Below, piece after piece: positions 42,748 through 51,835 of a stretch of DNA of 64,000 nucleotides. The notes beneath the pieces are model-generated. The model ran no database searches. It was not told the DNA's origin and worked only from the letters and a program-made list of their open reading frames with translations. The DNA comes from JAJPHW01 sp963771505 (GTDB lineage: Bacteria > Acidobacteriota > Terriglobia > Terriglobales > Acidobacteriaceae): the NCBI GenBank assembly GCA_963771505.1, contig CAVYTO010000002.1, positions 62,001-126,000 on the forward strand, written 5' to 3'. The position numbers and the translations under genes were made by a program. Position 1 is the stretch's first letter. Each line of letters starts with the position of its first letter.

Positions 42748-43434
42748 TCACAGCCGTTTGAGGAACATCTTCGCCTCATGCAGTTGCGGGAACAGTTTCT
42801 CTTCGGCGCGAAACTCCGCCGAGTGTACGCAGCGCCGATTGCCGCGCAGTTTCACAGGATGCTTAAGGTGCAACATCTCGTGATAGAGGATGTATTCCAC
42901 CGCGGCCCGCGGCACTCGCGGATGATCGAAAACACGACTCAGGACGATCGCATTGTATGCGGGATCGTAGTGGCCTAAGCGGTTGCGCGCAGCCTCGCGG
43001 CTCCAACCCAGCCGCGGACGGGCCAGCAACGATCCAAAAAAGCGGGCGTTCAAGACGTCGAAAATTTCCTCAAGATTGTAAGTATGGCCTTGCGCCGAAG
43101 CGACGCGCTTGCGTCCGCGAATTTGCCGAACCAGATGGGCTTTCCGTGTGAGTTCATGGCTTGAAACGTAGCGGCGATACCGAGTCGAATGTTGGCGGCT
43201 GATTGGCTTGCGATACATCTTCGCCAACAGGATGTGGGCCAGCGAATGAAGCACGCAGTCCGGTGCTCCTTCCAGCAGGTCTGACAGCCGGATAAAGAGT
43301 TTGCCTTCACGCAGGCGAATGGTGTTGTTAACGCTGGCGAAAGCAAAAAACTGGACCGCGACGGGCGGGGCTGGACAATCTGGCCGCAGTTCGGCGTGTG
43401 CGTCCAGAAAAATGCGAAGAAGGCGATCGTTCAC
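42748..43434 (-). CDS. SprT/YgjP-like zinc metallopeptidase
   Basis: About 228 residues from GTG 43434. Zinc site: YHEMLHLKHPV (HExxH) with following residues HSAEFRAEEK, the late Glu/His region of SprT/WLM-type domains. Other blocks are LSDLLEGAPDCVLHSLAHILL, TYNLEEIFDVLNARFF and LGHYDPAYNAIVLSRVFDHP. The same frame continues upstream to TTG 43530, but that part overlaps the preceding gene by 74 bases, so GTG just after that gene's stop is preferred. The role is unknown; SprT-like proteins act in DNA-protein crosslink repair in eukaryotes, but this assignment is by fold only. Confidence 0.78.
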   Translation of the reverse strand: MNDRLLRIFLDAHAELRPDCPAPPVAVQFFAFASVNNTIRLREGKLFIRLSDLLEGAPDCVLHSLAHILLAKMYRKPISRQHSTRYRRYVSSHELTRKAHLVRQIRGRKRVASAQGHTYNLEEIFDVLNARFFGSLLARPRLGWSREAARNRLGHYDPAYNAIVLSRVFDHPRVPRAAVEYILYHEMLHLKHPVKLRGNRRCVHSAEFRAEEKLFPQLHEAKMFLKRL

Positions 43435-43456
43435 TTCGGCCAGATTAGCACGAGGT

Positions 43457-44017
43457 TCAACGATATTCTTGTTCAGCGTGACGCTGGGGAGCCTTCTTCT
43501 TGTGCTTTGCCGCCTCTTCCTGCTCGGCAAGTAGATCGCGATGGTCTTTCACTCCCGCGTCCAAGGCGTCGAGTGCGTCGGAAAGCAAAAATTGATATTG
43601 GCTGGTTTCTTCCGGCGAAGCGTTAGCCGCATCGTGCAAGGCCCGCAGCTTCGCTTGGAATTCGTTGTCCGCTTCGATGACGAGCTTTAATGGCTTGCGC
43701 AGATCGGCGTCGCGCTTCACGAAGTTGTCGATGTTCTCGTCGAGCTCGTCATAAACATCGACAAAACCCTGAAGCTTGTCGCGAGTCTGCTGTCCTCTGT
43801 CCTTAATAGTCTTATCGGACTGAACCTGCGTCACAGCATTCACTCGCGTTCGGGCGAATTCCACGTAAAGCTTTAAGCGAGTGTTGGCGTCGATCGCGGC
43901 GTCTCGAAGTTGGTTAATCTCCGCATCGGAAAGGGGATCGTGCCGATGCTGGCCAAATGTCAAGGGCGCGCACAGAAGGAAAAGCAAAGCGAAACGGGGA
44001 AGCTGTTTAATTGCCAT
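43457..44017 (-). CDS. Secreted helical protein, paralogue of its upstream neighbour
   Basis: About 186 residues from ATG 44017. A signal peptide (FALLFLLCAPLTFGQ) is followed by an all-helical, highly charged protein: LSDAEINQLRDAAIDANTRL, KLYVEFARTRVNAVTQ, KLQGFVDVYDELDENIDNFV, then a KHKKKAPQRH basic tail. The stretch LSxAE, DAA, RLxLYVE is shared with the gene at 44020, so the two arose by duplication. I do not recognise the family. It starts three bases after its neighbour's stop and ends where the peptidase begins, so it is the fourth gene of a uvrA-led run. Confidence 0.7.
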   Translation of the reverse strand: MAIKQLPRFALLFLLCAPLTFGQHRHDPLSDAEINQLRDAAIDANTRLKLYVEFARTRVNAVTQVQSDKTIKDRGQQTRDKLQGFVDVYDELDENIDNFVKRDADLRKPLKLVIEADNEFQAKLRALHDAANASPEETSQYQFLLSDALDALDAGVKDHRDLLAEQEEAAKHKKKAPQRHAEQEYR

Positions 44018-44019
44018 CG

Positions 44020-44493
44020 TCAAGACTTGCTAAACATGTGAGTCAACAAATCAGCGCGAAGTTGCTCGATGTGGTCCACAGCAGCCTGGACTGGAGCCTG
44101 ATCTTCGAAATTGAGCGTACTTTTCAGATCGTGCAGGCGGCTAGCGATGCGGCGCATGGAAATTTCGGTTGACTTCAAACGACGCTGAGACACGAGCGCG
44201 GCATCGTGGGCTTTGTCCGCGTAAACGCTAATGTCATGGATTGCTTCCCGCGCATCTGCCATCTTTCCCGGAGAGTAGAGCTGCGAAGCCGCTTTGAGCT
44301 GGCGCTCCATGATTTCAACGTAGAGGCCGGGACGGTCGTCCGGCTTTGCGGCGTCCGCGCGGGCTTCCAATTCCGCGGTCGACAACTCTTTACTCGAAGA
44401 TGCAAGCACGCACGCCCCAAGTAATAGGATGACTGCCAGCCGGACAGTTCGCGTTTGCAGGATCTTCATCGTCGGTGCTTCTCGCGAGTTCAT
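44020..44493 (-). CDS. Secreted helical protein (possible lipoprotein) of unknown function
   Basis: About 157 residues. A signal peptide with a lipobox-like end (LAVILLLGAC) is followed by an all-helical mature part: ELSTAELEARADAAKPDDRP, GLYVEIMERQLKAASQLY, EAIHDISVYADKAHDAALVS and HIEQLRADLLTHMFSKS. ATG 44493 starts two bases after the TPR gene stop; ATG 44469 is nearly as good. It is related to the next gene (shared LSxAE, LYVE). No recognisable catalytic residues. Its operon links it to a secreted TPR protein, so an envelope complex is conceivable but unproven. Confidence 0.7.
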   Translation of the reverse strand: MNSREAPTMKILQTRTVRLAVILLLGACVLASSSKELSTAELEARADAAKPDDRPGLYVEIMERQLKAASQLYSPGKMADAREAIHDISVYADKAHDAALVSQRRLKSTEISMRRIASRLHDLKSTLNFEDQAPVQAAVDHIEQLRADLLTHMFSKS

Positions 44494-44495
44494 CG

Positions 44496-45833
44496 TTATT
44501 TCTTCGGTTCGATCGCGATCAGGCGGTGACGCGCTTGCCATTCCTGATCGGGGTATTTTCCTGCCGCCAAGTCCAGAAACCGATGGTAATTCTCCGCCGC
44601 TTGTTTGTAATCCCGTAAGTGGTCGAAAGCGGACGCCCTTAAAAAATATCCGACCGGAAGCGGAGGAAGCAAGCGATCGCGAGCGTTTACCGCCCGGATC
44701 GCGAGTTCGTAATCTTTGTTCTCGCTGGCGGCGGTTGCCAGGTCGCCGTAGGCTTCCCCGAAGCCGGGACGGAGTTTCACAGCCACCAGAAACTCTTGTT
44801 TTGCGTCGGCGTACTTTAATTGTTTTAGTAAGGTCTGCCCCAGTCGTTCGTGAAGCTCCGCATCGGACGGATTTTTCGCGACCAGTTCGCGATAGAGAGG
44901 CTCAGCTTGCGCAAACTTGCCCCGGCGAATATAGATTCCGGCCAAGTTACTTTGTGCCGCCGCATTGGCTGGGTCGGCTTTCAGCACCGTGGCGTAGACC
45001 TCGGCCGCGTCATCGAATTTTTCCTCTTCCTCTAACGCCTGCGCTAGTTGCAATTGCAAGTTGACGTCTCCCGGATGTTGTTCGATGAGCTTCCGCAGAC
45101 CGGCCTCAGCTTCCCCGTAGCGCTTGCCCTTGAGTTGCATTTCCGTTACGCAGTTCAGAGCGTCGCCGGATTTATCCAACTTGAACGCTGACTCACATTC
45201 CTTTTGGGCCGCCGGAAAATCTCCGCGCTTTTCGAGAAACTGCGCGGCCGCCAGATGAGGTTCTGGGTCGAGAGGCTGTAGAGTGGCGGATTGTTGGTAG
45301 GCGTTCAACGCTTCCGACGGCTGGCTGGTTTCAAGTACATGGGCGAGCGCGAGCCAAGCACGGGCGTGCCCCCCATCGACATTCGATGTGGGTTTGAGCG
45401 ATGTTGCAGCCTGCAAATATTTGGCTGCATCCGGCTGACCGGTTTTCGCGAGCATAAGTCCAAGGTTCAGATTGGATTCGAAAACGTCGGCTTTGGCAGC
45501 TACTGACTTCCGGTACGCGGCGATGGCGTCGTCGCTCTTGCCCAGCCCGTTGTAGACGAATCCAAGATCGAACCACGTTTCGTAGTTTGTGGGGTCGGTT
45601 GCCGTGAGTTTTGTGAGAATCGGTTCCGCTGTGGCGAAGTCCCGTTTCTCGATTGCGCTTTCGGCTTTCGCCAAATCGGCTGCGGCTGGATCGTCGACCT
45701 GCGTCTTGTGGTGCCGGACCGACTCGTGCACCGTCGTTTGCGCCGCTGTTGCCGTTGAGAGCGTTCCGAGGGCGCAGAAGAAGATAACGAGATGCGCAAA
45801 TTCACAGCGGCGCGATGTGTTTGCTGCAATCAT
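44496..45833 (-). CDS. Secreted tetratricopeptide-repeat protein
   Basis: 445 residues with a signal peptide (LVIFFCALGTLSTATA). About ten TPR units follow, for example YETWFDLGFVYNGLGKSDDA, ESNLNLGLMLAKTGQPDAAK, AAAQSNLAGIYIRRGKFAQA, AELHERLGQTLLKQLKYADA and LRASAFDHLRDYKQAAENYH. TPR solenoids bind proteins; partners are unknown. Its ATG overlaps the uvrA stop by four bases (ATGA), so it is translated with uvrA although the functions are unrelated. Confidence 0.9.
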   Translation of the reverse strand: MIAANTSRRCEFAHLVIFFCALGTLSTATAAQTTVHESVRHHKTQVDDPAAADLAKAESAIEKRDFATAEPILTKLTATDPTNYETWFDLGFVYNGLGKSDDAIAAYRKSVAAKADVFESNLNLGLMLAKTGQPDAAKYLQAATSLKPTSNVDGGHARAWLALAHVLETSQPSEALNAYQQSATLQPLDPEPHLAAAQFLEKRGDFPAAQKECESAFKLDKSGDALNCVTEMQLKGKRYGEAEAGLRKLIEQHPGDVNLQLQLAQALEEEEKFDDAAEVYATVLKADPANAAAQSNLAGIYIRRGKFAQAEPLYRELVAKNPSDAELHERLGQTLLKQLKYADAKQEFLVAVKLRPGFGEAYGDLATAASENKDYELAIRAVNARDRLLPPLPVGYFLRASAFDHLRDYKQAAENYHRFLDLAAGKYPDQEWQARHRLIAIEPKK

Positions 45834-48760
45834 GCAATTTGGTCTGCATGTCCCGCGTGCGTTTGCAACAGAGGGGCAAGATACTGTCCAGTGTAAGAAA
45901 TCGAAAGCGCGGCGATGTCTTCAGGAGTGCCGGCTCCTACCACGTATCCGCCACGTTCCCCGCCTTCTGGACCGAGGTCGATCACCCAGTCGGCTGTTTT
46001 AATTACTTCCAGGTTATGTTCAATCACGAGGATCGAACCTCCTGCATCAATCAGGCGGCGGAACGCGGACAATAGTTTGCTGATGTCGTCATAATGCAGC
46101 CCGGTCGTCGGTTCATCGAAAATATAAAGGGTGCGGTTGCGTCTGCGCGGCGTCGCCGTTGATGGTCTGCCCAAATCCCGGTTCGCCGGTTGCAGGTGGG
46201 CCGCCAACTTCATGCGCTGGGCCTCACCGCCAGATAGTGTGGTGGCAGATTGCCCCAGTCTGAGGTAGCCCAGACCGACTTCTTCGAGTACCCGCAACTT
46301 CTCGGAAATCTTAGGCACGCCTGTAAAAAAGTGCAGTGCCTCTTTAACCGTCATGTCCAGAACTTGATGAATATTTTTGCCCCGGTAGCGTACATCGAGT
46401 ACCGGTTGCTTGTACCGCGTGCCCTTGCAGTCTTCGCAAATTAATTCCACGTCAGCGAGAAACTGCATCTCCACTGTCACTGTGCCGTCGCCCTGGCAGG
46501 TTTCGCATCGTCCGCCGGGGATGTTGAAGGAAAAATATCCGGCGGGGAATCCTCGCTTCTTTGATTCCGGCAGGGAAGCGAATAGCTCGCGGATTCCATC
46601 GAAGGCCTTGATATAGGTGACGGGATTCGACCGCGGGGTCCGGCCGATCGGGGATTGGTCGACGAGGACCACGTCATCGATGTAGTCATCGCCTTCAATA
46701 CTCTCCCAGTTCGACGAACTTACAGCTATTTCGCTCACTGTCTTCTTTGCCGCGGCGAGTCCCTGAAACAAGACATCGTGAACAAGAGTCGATTTGCCCG
46801 AGCCGGACACCCCGGTGACAGCAACGATCATTCCCAGCGGTATCGAAACGTCGACATTCTTTAGATTGTGGGCACGCGCGCCGCGAATCTCAATCCGTTC
46901 GCGGCCGGGCTGGCGGCGGGCAGGGGGAAGGTGGATTCGGAGGTCATGCGATAGGTAACGCCCTGTAAGAGACTTCGGCATGGCCAAAATCTCGTCGTAG
47001 GAACCTTCAGCCATAATGGTTCCTCCGTTTTCCCCAGCTCCAGGGCCTAAGTCAAGAATGCGATCCGCTGCGCGCATCACGTCAGGATCGTGCTCAACCA
47101 CCAGCATCGTGTTACCCAAGTCGCGAAGGCCCAGAAGAATGTTGATAAGACGCGCCGTGTCGCGGCTGTGCAATCCGATGGAAGGTTCGTCTAGCACGTA
47201 AAGCGTTCCCACGAGCCGCGATCCGAGCGAAGTCGCCAACTGTATTCTCTGGGCTTCACCGCCTGAAAGCGTCGAAGCAAGCCGATCCAACGTCAGATAT
47301 TCCAGCCCCACTTCGTTGAGAAATCGCAACCTCTCCAGAATTTCCGTTAACAGCCGTTCTGCGATTCCCGCTTCTTCGTCTGTAAGTTTGAGCGTGCCCA
47401 GAAATTGCGCGGCTTCGTCAATGGTCAGAGAACTGACTTCGCAAATATTCTTTCCGCTGATTTTCACTTGCCGCGCTTCGACTCGCAAACGGGTTCCGTT
47501 GCACGCGGAGCACAACGAATATCCCCGATAACGGCTCAAAAATACGCGGACATGCAACTTGTACTTCTTCCGCTCCAAGTAATTAAAGAAACCGCGAACT
47601 CCTTCAAAGTTGTCGTCGCCGTCCATCACCAGCCGTTGCTGGTCGACGGACAAATCGCGCCAGGCTTCATCCAACGGGATACCTTTTTGCCGGGCGAAGC
47701 GCTTCAGGTCCGTCTGCCAAGGCTTGCCTTTGGGCTTGGTCCAGGGTTCTATGGCCCCTTCGTTAAGAGATTTACCGGCGTCCGGAATTACGAGATTCAT
47801 GTCGAAATCGATCGTATTTCCGAAACCCTGGCAGCGGGGGCACGCGCCATAGGGATTGTTGAACGAAAACAGGCGCGGCTCCGGCTCTTCGTAACGCGTG
47901 AAGTCGTATTTACATTCAAAGCGCTGGGAAAACCTGAAGCGATGGGCTGGTGCGGAATCGTCGCCGCGAGCAGCGGTCTCGAAAATAACCTCGCCAGATT
48001 CGCGGTAGCCGCTCTCGACTGCATCCACGATGCGGGCGCGGGCGTCCAGTGAAACCACCAACCGATCGACGAGAATATATACCGGTTCCGAGAAGTTCAG
48101 ATCAAGCAGCGATTCTGGAGTGGAAAACTCGAAAATCTGCCCATGCTGAAACAGCCGGTTGAATCCGCGCTGGCGCAGGTCGGTGAGTCGGGCTTTCAAG
48201 TGGTCGGGCAAGGCCGCCGCGTCCGGCGCAGCCTTAGCCTTCTTCTTGGCCCGCGGACTCTTCGCGGCTGGTGCGGACGGCTGCGGGCTGTGCAGCGGAA
48301 ACAATACGTTGAGCCGAGCTCCCGGATCCAGCGCGAGAATTACGGACGCGACTTCATCTACAGTATCTTTCTTCACTTCCCGGCCACACTTCAAGCAAAA
48401 CGTATGGCCGACGCGGGCGTAAAGCAGGCGCAGGTAATCGTAGATTTCCGTCGCCGTTCCTACTGTCGATCTCGGGTTCCGCGTGGAATTTTTTTGCCGG
48501 ATTGCCACCGCAGGGGCGATACCGTCAATCACGTCAACGTCCGGCTTCTCGATTCGTTCCAGAAACTGTCTTGCGTATGCGGACAAGGATTCGACGTACC
48601 GGCGCTGGCCTTCCGCATAAATCGTGTCGAAAGCTAGTGAAGACTTGCCCGAGCCAGATACGCCAGTCACCACCGTCAGGGCGTTATGCGGAATCTCAAA
48701 ATCGACGTTCTTCAGGTTGTGAACTCGGGCTCCGCGGACGGTGATGCTTTCGCTGGACAT
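45830..48760 (-). CDS. uvrA: UvrABC excision nuclease subunit A
   Basis: Damage-recognition ATPase of nucleotide excision repair; 976 residues from ATG 48760 (MSSESITVRGARVHNLKNVD). Two ABC modules are present: Walker A GVSGSGKSSLAFDT and GVSGSGKSTLVHDV, signatures TLSGGEAQRIQLATSL and TLSGGEAQRMKLAAHL, Walker B YVLDEPSIGLH and YIFDEPTTGLH. Zinc fingers are visible as GACPRCQGFG, CSACNGTRL and CETCQGDG with CEDCKGTRY. An Ala/Lys-rich insert (SPRAKKKAKAAPDAAA) is present near residue 175. A -10 box (TATAAT on the minus strand) lies at 48854-48859. Confidence 0.97.
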   Translation of the reverse strand: MSSESITVRGARVHNLKNVDFEIPHNALTVVTGVSGSGKSSLAFDTIYAEGQRRYVESLSAYARQFLERIEKPDVDVIDGIAPAVAIRQKNSTRNPRSTVGTATEIYDYLRLLYARVGHTFCLKCGREVKKDTVDEVASVILALDPGARLNVLFPLHSPQPSAPAAKSPRAKKKAKAAPDAAALPDHLKARLTDLRQRGFNRLFQHGQIFEFSTPESLLDLNFSEPVYILVDRLVVSLDARARIVDAVESGYRESGEVIFETAARGDDSAPAHRFRFSQRFECKYDFTRYEEPEPRLFSFNNPYGACPRCQGFGNTIDFDMNLVIPDAGKSLNEGAIEPWTKPKGKPWQTDLKRFARQKGIPLDEAWRDLSVDQQRLVMDGDDNFEGVRGFFNYLERKKYKLHVRVFLSRYRGYSLCSACNGTRLRVEARQVKISGKNICEVSSLTIDEAAQFLGTLKLTDEEAGIAERLLTEILERLRFLNEVGLEYLTLDRLASTLSGGEAQRIQLATSLGSRLVGTLYVLDEPSIGLHSRDTARLINILLGLRDLGNTMLVVEHDPDVMRAADRILDLGPGAGENGGTIMAEGSYDEILAMPKSLTGRYLSHDLRIHLPPARRQPGRERIEIRGARAHNLKNVDVSIPLGMIVAVTGVSGSGKSTLVHDVLFQGLAAAKKTVSEIAVSSSNWESIEGDDYIDDVVLVDQSPIGRTPRSNPVTYIKAFDGIRELFASLPESKKRGFPAGYFSFNIPGGRCETCQGDGTVTVEMQFLADVELICEDCKGTRYKQPVLDVRYRGKNIHQVLDMTVKEALHFFTGVPKISEKLRVLEEVGLGYLRLGQSATTLSGGEAQRMKLAAHLQPANRDLGRPSTATPRRRNRTLYIFDEPTTGLHYDDISKLLSAFRRLIDAGGSILVIEHNLEVIKTADWVIDLGPEGGERGGYVVGAGTPEDIAALSISYTGQYLAPLLQTHAGHADQIA

Positions 48761-49074
48761 AGCTTGCAGTTCCCTGAGTTCAAAGCCCCAAAGAGACCGA
48801 ATTGTGCGCCGGTGGGTCTTCTGGCCGCGCAAAAACGCCTTGGGGAATCTTTCATTATACGGCAGGCTCGAAATGCGATTCGCAATCTGTGAAGATTGGA
48901 GTGTTCACGTTTCGCTCGCGTTAAGGCCTGTTGGTTGTGAGATCCCTGCGCCCCGCAGGTGAAAACGCGGGACCTTCGGAATGACGCCCGGAATGACGCC
49001 GGCCTTGGGGCGCGTGCCGCTTTTCGAACAGGCTCACCGCCCAAAGGTCATCCCGACTATAATTGCGCTCACCG
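48761..49074. other. Divergent intergenic region with tandem 12-bp repeat
   Basis: This 314-base gap between uvrA and the kinase gene holds no gene. It contains a -10 for uvrA (48854-48859, minus), a -10 for the kinase (49058-49063, plus) and an exact back-to-back duplication of cggaatgacgcc (48977-48988 and 48989-49000) inside a stretch (gaccttcggaatgacg) that matches the dispersed repeat also seen near 54442 and 55611. Confidence 0.6.
49058..49063 (+). promoter_or_regulatory. -10 box immediately before the Ser/Thr kinase gene
   Basis: A perfect TATAAT ends 11 bases before ATG 49075, predicting a leader of only about 4 bases and no room for a ribosome site. A -35 box is not obvious. Confidence 0.45.
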
Positions 49075-51819
49075 ATGGCCCTTGCCTCAGGAACCAAGCT
49101 CGGCCCTTACGAAATTCAATCGCAACTCGGAGCAGGTGGGATGGGCGAGGTGTATCGCGCCAAAGACACCCGTCTTGACCGCACCGTTGCGGTAAAAATC
49201 CTACCGAGCCACTTGTCCGAGAATATGGAAGCCAGGCAACGCTTCGAGCGGGAAGCGCGCTCCATTTCATCCTTGAACCATCCTCACATCTGTACTTTGC
49301 ACGATGTTGGCCGCGAAGGTGGAACTTCGTATCTGGTAATGGAATACGTGCAGGGCGAAACCCTGGAAGCACGCCTCAAGAAGAGCGCGATGCCGCTGAA
49401 GCAGGCGCTCGAGTGTGGGATGCAAATTTGCGAAGCGCTTGAGAAAGCGCACCGGGCTGGCATTGTGCATCGCGATCTTAAGCCCGGAAACATCATGCTT
49501 ACCGCGGGTGGCGCCAAGCTGTTGGACTTTGGCTTGGCGAAGCCGAGCGCGGCGATGGTCGGCGCGCGAGATACAGGTGACGGGGGCAATCTGACGCCTT
49601 CCACGCCAACCATGAACATGTCCGCATTGACTGCCGCGCCAGGAACGCTCACGCAGCAGGGAACCATCGTCGGAACTTTTCAGTACATGGCTCCCGAAGT
49701 GCTTCAGGGACAAGAAGCCGACGCTCGCAGCGACATTTTCAGTTTCGGATGCGTGCTCTACGAAATGCTCACCGGCCGGCGGGCGTTCGAGGGCAAGAGC
49801 CAGATTTCCGTAGCTTCGGCAATTCTCGACAAAGAGCCGGATGCCATTTCGAAGGTCCAGCCAATGGCGCCGCTCGCGCTGGATCACGTAGTTCAGGAAT
49901 GTCTAGCGAAAGATCCGGAATCCCGCTGGCAGAACGCAGCTGACATTGCGCGTGAACTGCGCTGGGTTGCCAGTGGTCAATCCGGAGTGAGCGCAGCGCC
50001 ACAACTCGTTCCCCAGCGAAAGCTTCGCGAGCGCGCCCTGTGGGCTGCCGCTATTGCGTTGCTGCTGGCTTTGGTCGCTTGGTTGGTCCTGCGTCCCCAT
50101 CCGGCTGAACGAACCCTAAGATCGCGGTTGTCGCCGCCTGAGCGAAACATTTTCGATTTTGCGGGAGATTTTTCCGGACCCGCCGTAATCAACGACCAAG
50201 GCACGGCCGTCGTATACTGCGCGCGCGGGACCAAAGAGAAAGACTCTCTGTGGGTTCAATCCCTCAGCGACCTATCCCCTGTGAAACTCGATGGTACCGA
50301 AGGCGCGAGCTTTCCGTTCTGGTCGTTCGATGGGAAGAACCTTGGCTTTTTCGCGGAGGGGCGTTTGAAAAAGATCCCCGCCGGCGGCGGCCCCGTGGTC
50401 ACTCTCGCAGAAGCTGCCAATGCCCGCGGCGGCGCGTGGAATCAGGACAACGTCATCGTTTTCGAACCTGACTATCGCGATTCGCTCTGGCGGATCAGCG
50501 CATCCGGCGGCCTGCCGACGCGGTTGACCAAGCTTGAGGTGGGCAAACACACCACCCATCGCTGGCCGCGTTTTCTTCCAGACGGAAAGCATTTTATTTT
50601 CTTCGCCACCAGTCACGCCGGCGGATCGGAACAAGGCATTTATTTGGGATCGGTTGAAGACGGTTCTTACAAACGTGTGGTGGAAGCGGATTCCGATGCG
50701 CAGTATGCGTCCGGCTATCTTCTGTACCATCTGCAATCGCAGTTGCTGGCGCAAAAGTTTGATCCTTCGACCGGCAAAGTGTCGGGCGAACCGGCGGTGC
50801 TGACAAGTCTGGTCGAGTATGACGCCGGCACCTGGCGCGCGCTTTTTACCGTGAGCCAGAATGGTTTGTTGGTTTACGAGCCCGGCGCTAAAACGCCCGG
50901 CGTCGAGTTAGTGTGGAAGGACCGGGCAGGCAACATTATCGGCAAAGCCTCCGAGGGTGACGCATACAAAGGAACAGGCCGTTTTTCTCCGGATGGAAAG
51001 CGCATGGCGGTCGCAGTCGGCGACCCGCAAGCCGATATCTGGGTGGTCGATCTGGCCCGGAAGACCCGCACCCGTCTAACGTTTGGCGGAGACTCAACCT
51101 ATCTCCAACCGTCGTGGTCGGCAGACGGACAGAAAGTCGTGTTCGTCCGCCAGAACGGGCCGTTGCTCAGCAACGGTACGTCTCTGCATGCGCGGCTGGC
51201 CAACGGTGCGGGTCAGGATGAAGTCCTGATGGCGCACGGATCGCCAGAGGTGCCCACGCTACTCGCGCCGGAGCTTTCGCCGGACGGTCATTATCTCGTC
51301 CATGTGGAGCAGGGCGGACCCGTCGGAGCAGGTATCTTCGCACTGCCGCTTGTTGACGGCAAGGCCAGTGACGAGCAAAAACCCACCCCGATCGTTCAGC
51401 CTTCGGCGCAGGCCAGGATTGTGGAATTTCGACTTTCGCCTGACGGGCGCTGGCTAGCCTTCAGCAGCACCGAGTCCGGACGCGAAGAAATATACGTTAC
51501 GCACTTTCCGAGCGGAACCGGGCGCTGGCAAATTTCGCAGGGGGGCGCGGCTTTTCCAGCGTGGCGCAGCGACAGCAAGGAACTTTACTTCATCGGGCTG
51601 GACGGCAATTTTTACGCTGCCGACGTGAACGCAACGACTGGGGCGTTTGAATCTGGCCAGCCGCACTCGCTGATGAGTCTCGGCAGCTATCTCGCTCCCG
51701 TAGGCAATCCCTATGACCCGTTTCCCGATGGCAAGAAATTTATATTCGCCGGATACCCCGAGAACCAGACAACGCCATTAGTTCTGGTGACCAATTGGAC
51801 CAGCGACATCGCGAAGTAA
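49075..51819 (+). CDS. Hanks-type Ser/Thr kinase with extracytoplasmic beta-propeller
   Basis: 914 residues. The N-terminal kinase domain (about 10-280) has the glycine loop LGAGGMGEVYRA, the lysine in TVAVKIL, HRDLKPGNIML, the DFG loop LLDFGLAKP and APEVLQG. One membrane helix lies near residues 326-346 (ALWAAAIALLLALVAWLVL). The C-terminal about 560 residues are WD40-like/TolB-like repeats: FPFWSFDGKNLGFFAEGRLK, GTGRFSPDGKRMAVAVGD, LQPSWSADGQKVVFVRQN, LSPDGRWLAFSSTESGREEI and GAAFPAWRSDSKELYFIG. This architecture is abundant in Acidobacteriota and suggests a sensor of an external ligand; the ligand is unknown. ATG 49075 fits the nearby -10 box. Confidence 0.95.
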   Translation: MALASGTKLGPYEIQSQLGAGGMGEVYRAKDTRLDRTVAVKILPSHLSENMEARQRFEREARSISSLNHPHICTLHDVGREGGTSYLVMEYVQGETLEARLKKSAMPLKQALECGMQICEALEKAHRAGIVHRDLKPGNIMLTAGGAKLLDFGLAKPSAAMVGARDTGDGGNLTPSTPTMNMSALTAAPGTLTQQGTIVGTFQYMAPEVLQGQEADARSDIFSFGCVLYEMLTGRRAFEGKSQISVASAILDKEPDAISKVQPMAPLALDHVVQECLAKDPESRWQNAADIARELRWVASGQSGVSAAPQLVPQRKLRERALWAAAIALLLALVAWLVLRPHPAERTLRSRLSPPERNIFDFAGDFSGPAVINDQGTAVVYCARGTKEKDSLWVQSLSDLSPVKLDGTEGASFPFWSFDGKNLGFFAEGRLKKIPAGGGPVVTLAEAANARGGAWNQDNVIVFEPDYRDSLWRISASGGLPTRLTKLEVGKHTTHRWPRFLPDGKHFIFFATSHAGGSEQGIYLGSVEDGSYKRVVEADSDAQYASGYLLYHLQSQLLAQKFDPSTGKVSGEPAVLTSLVEYDAGTWRALFTVSQNGLLVYEPGAKTPGVELVWKDRAGNIIGKASEGDAYKGTGRFSPDGKRMAVAVGDPQADIWVVDLARKTRTRLTFGGDSTYLQPSWSADGQKVVFVRQNGPLLSNGTSLHARLANGAGQDEVLMAHGSPEVPTLLAPELSPDGHYLVHVEQGGPVGAGIFALPLVDGKASDEQKPTPIVQPSAQARIVEFRLSPDGRWLAFSSTESGREEIYVTHFPSGTGRWQISQGGAAFPAWRSDSKELYFIGLDGNFYAADVNATTGAFESGQPHSLMSLGSYLAPVGNPYDPFPDGKKFIFAGYPENQTTPLVLVTNWTSDIAK

Positions 51820-51835
51820 ACGATGAATCGTTAAG

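Noticed and set aside
51816..51832. Inverted repeat aacgatgaatcgtt between the kinase and oxidase subunit III genes
   Set aside because: The stem is only five or six pairs with a tiny loop and no T tract; too weak to call a terminator.
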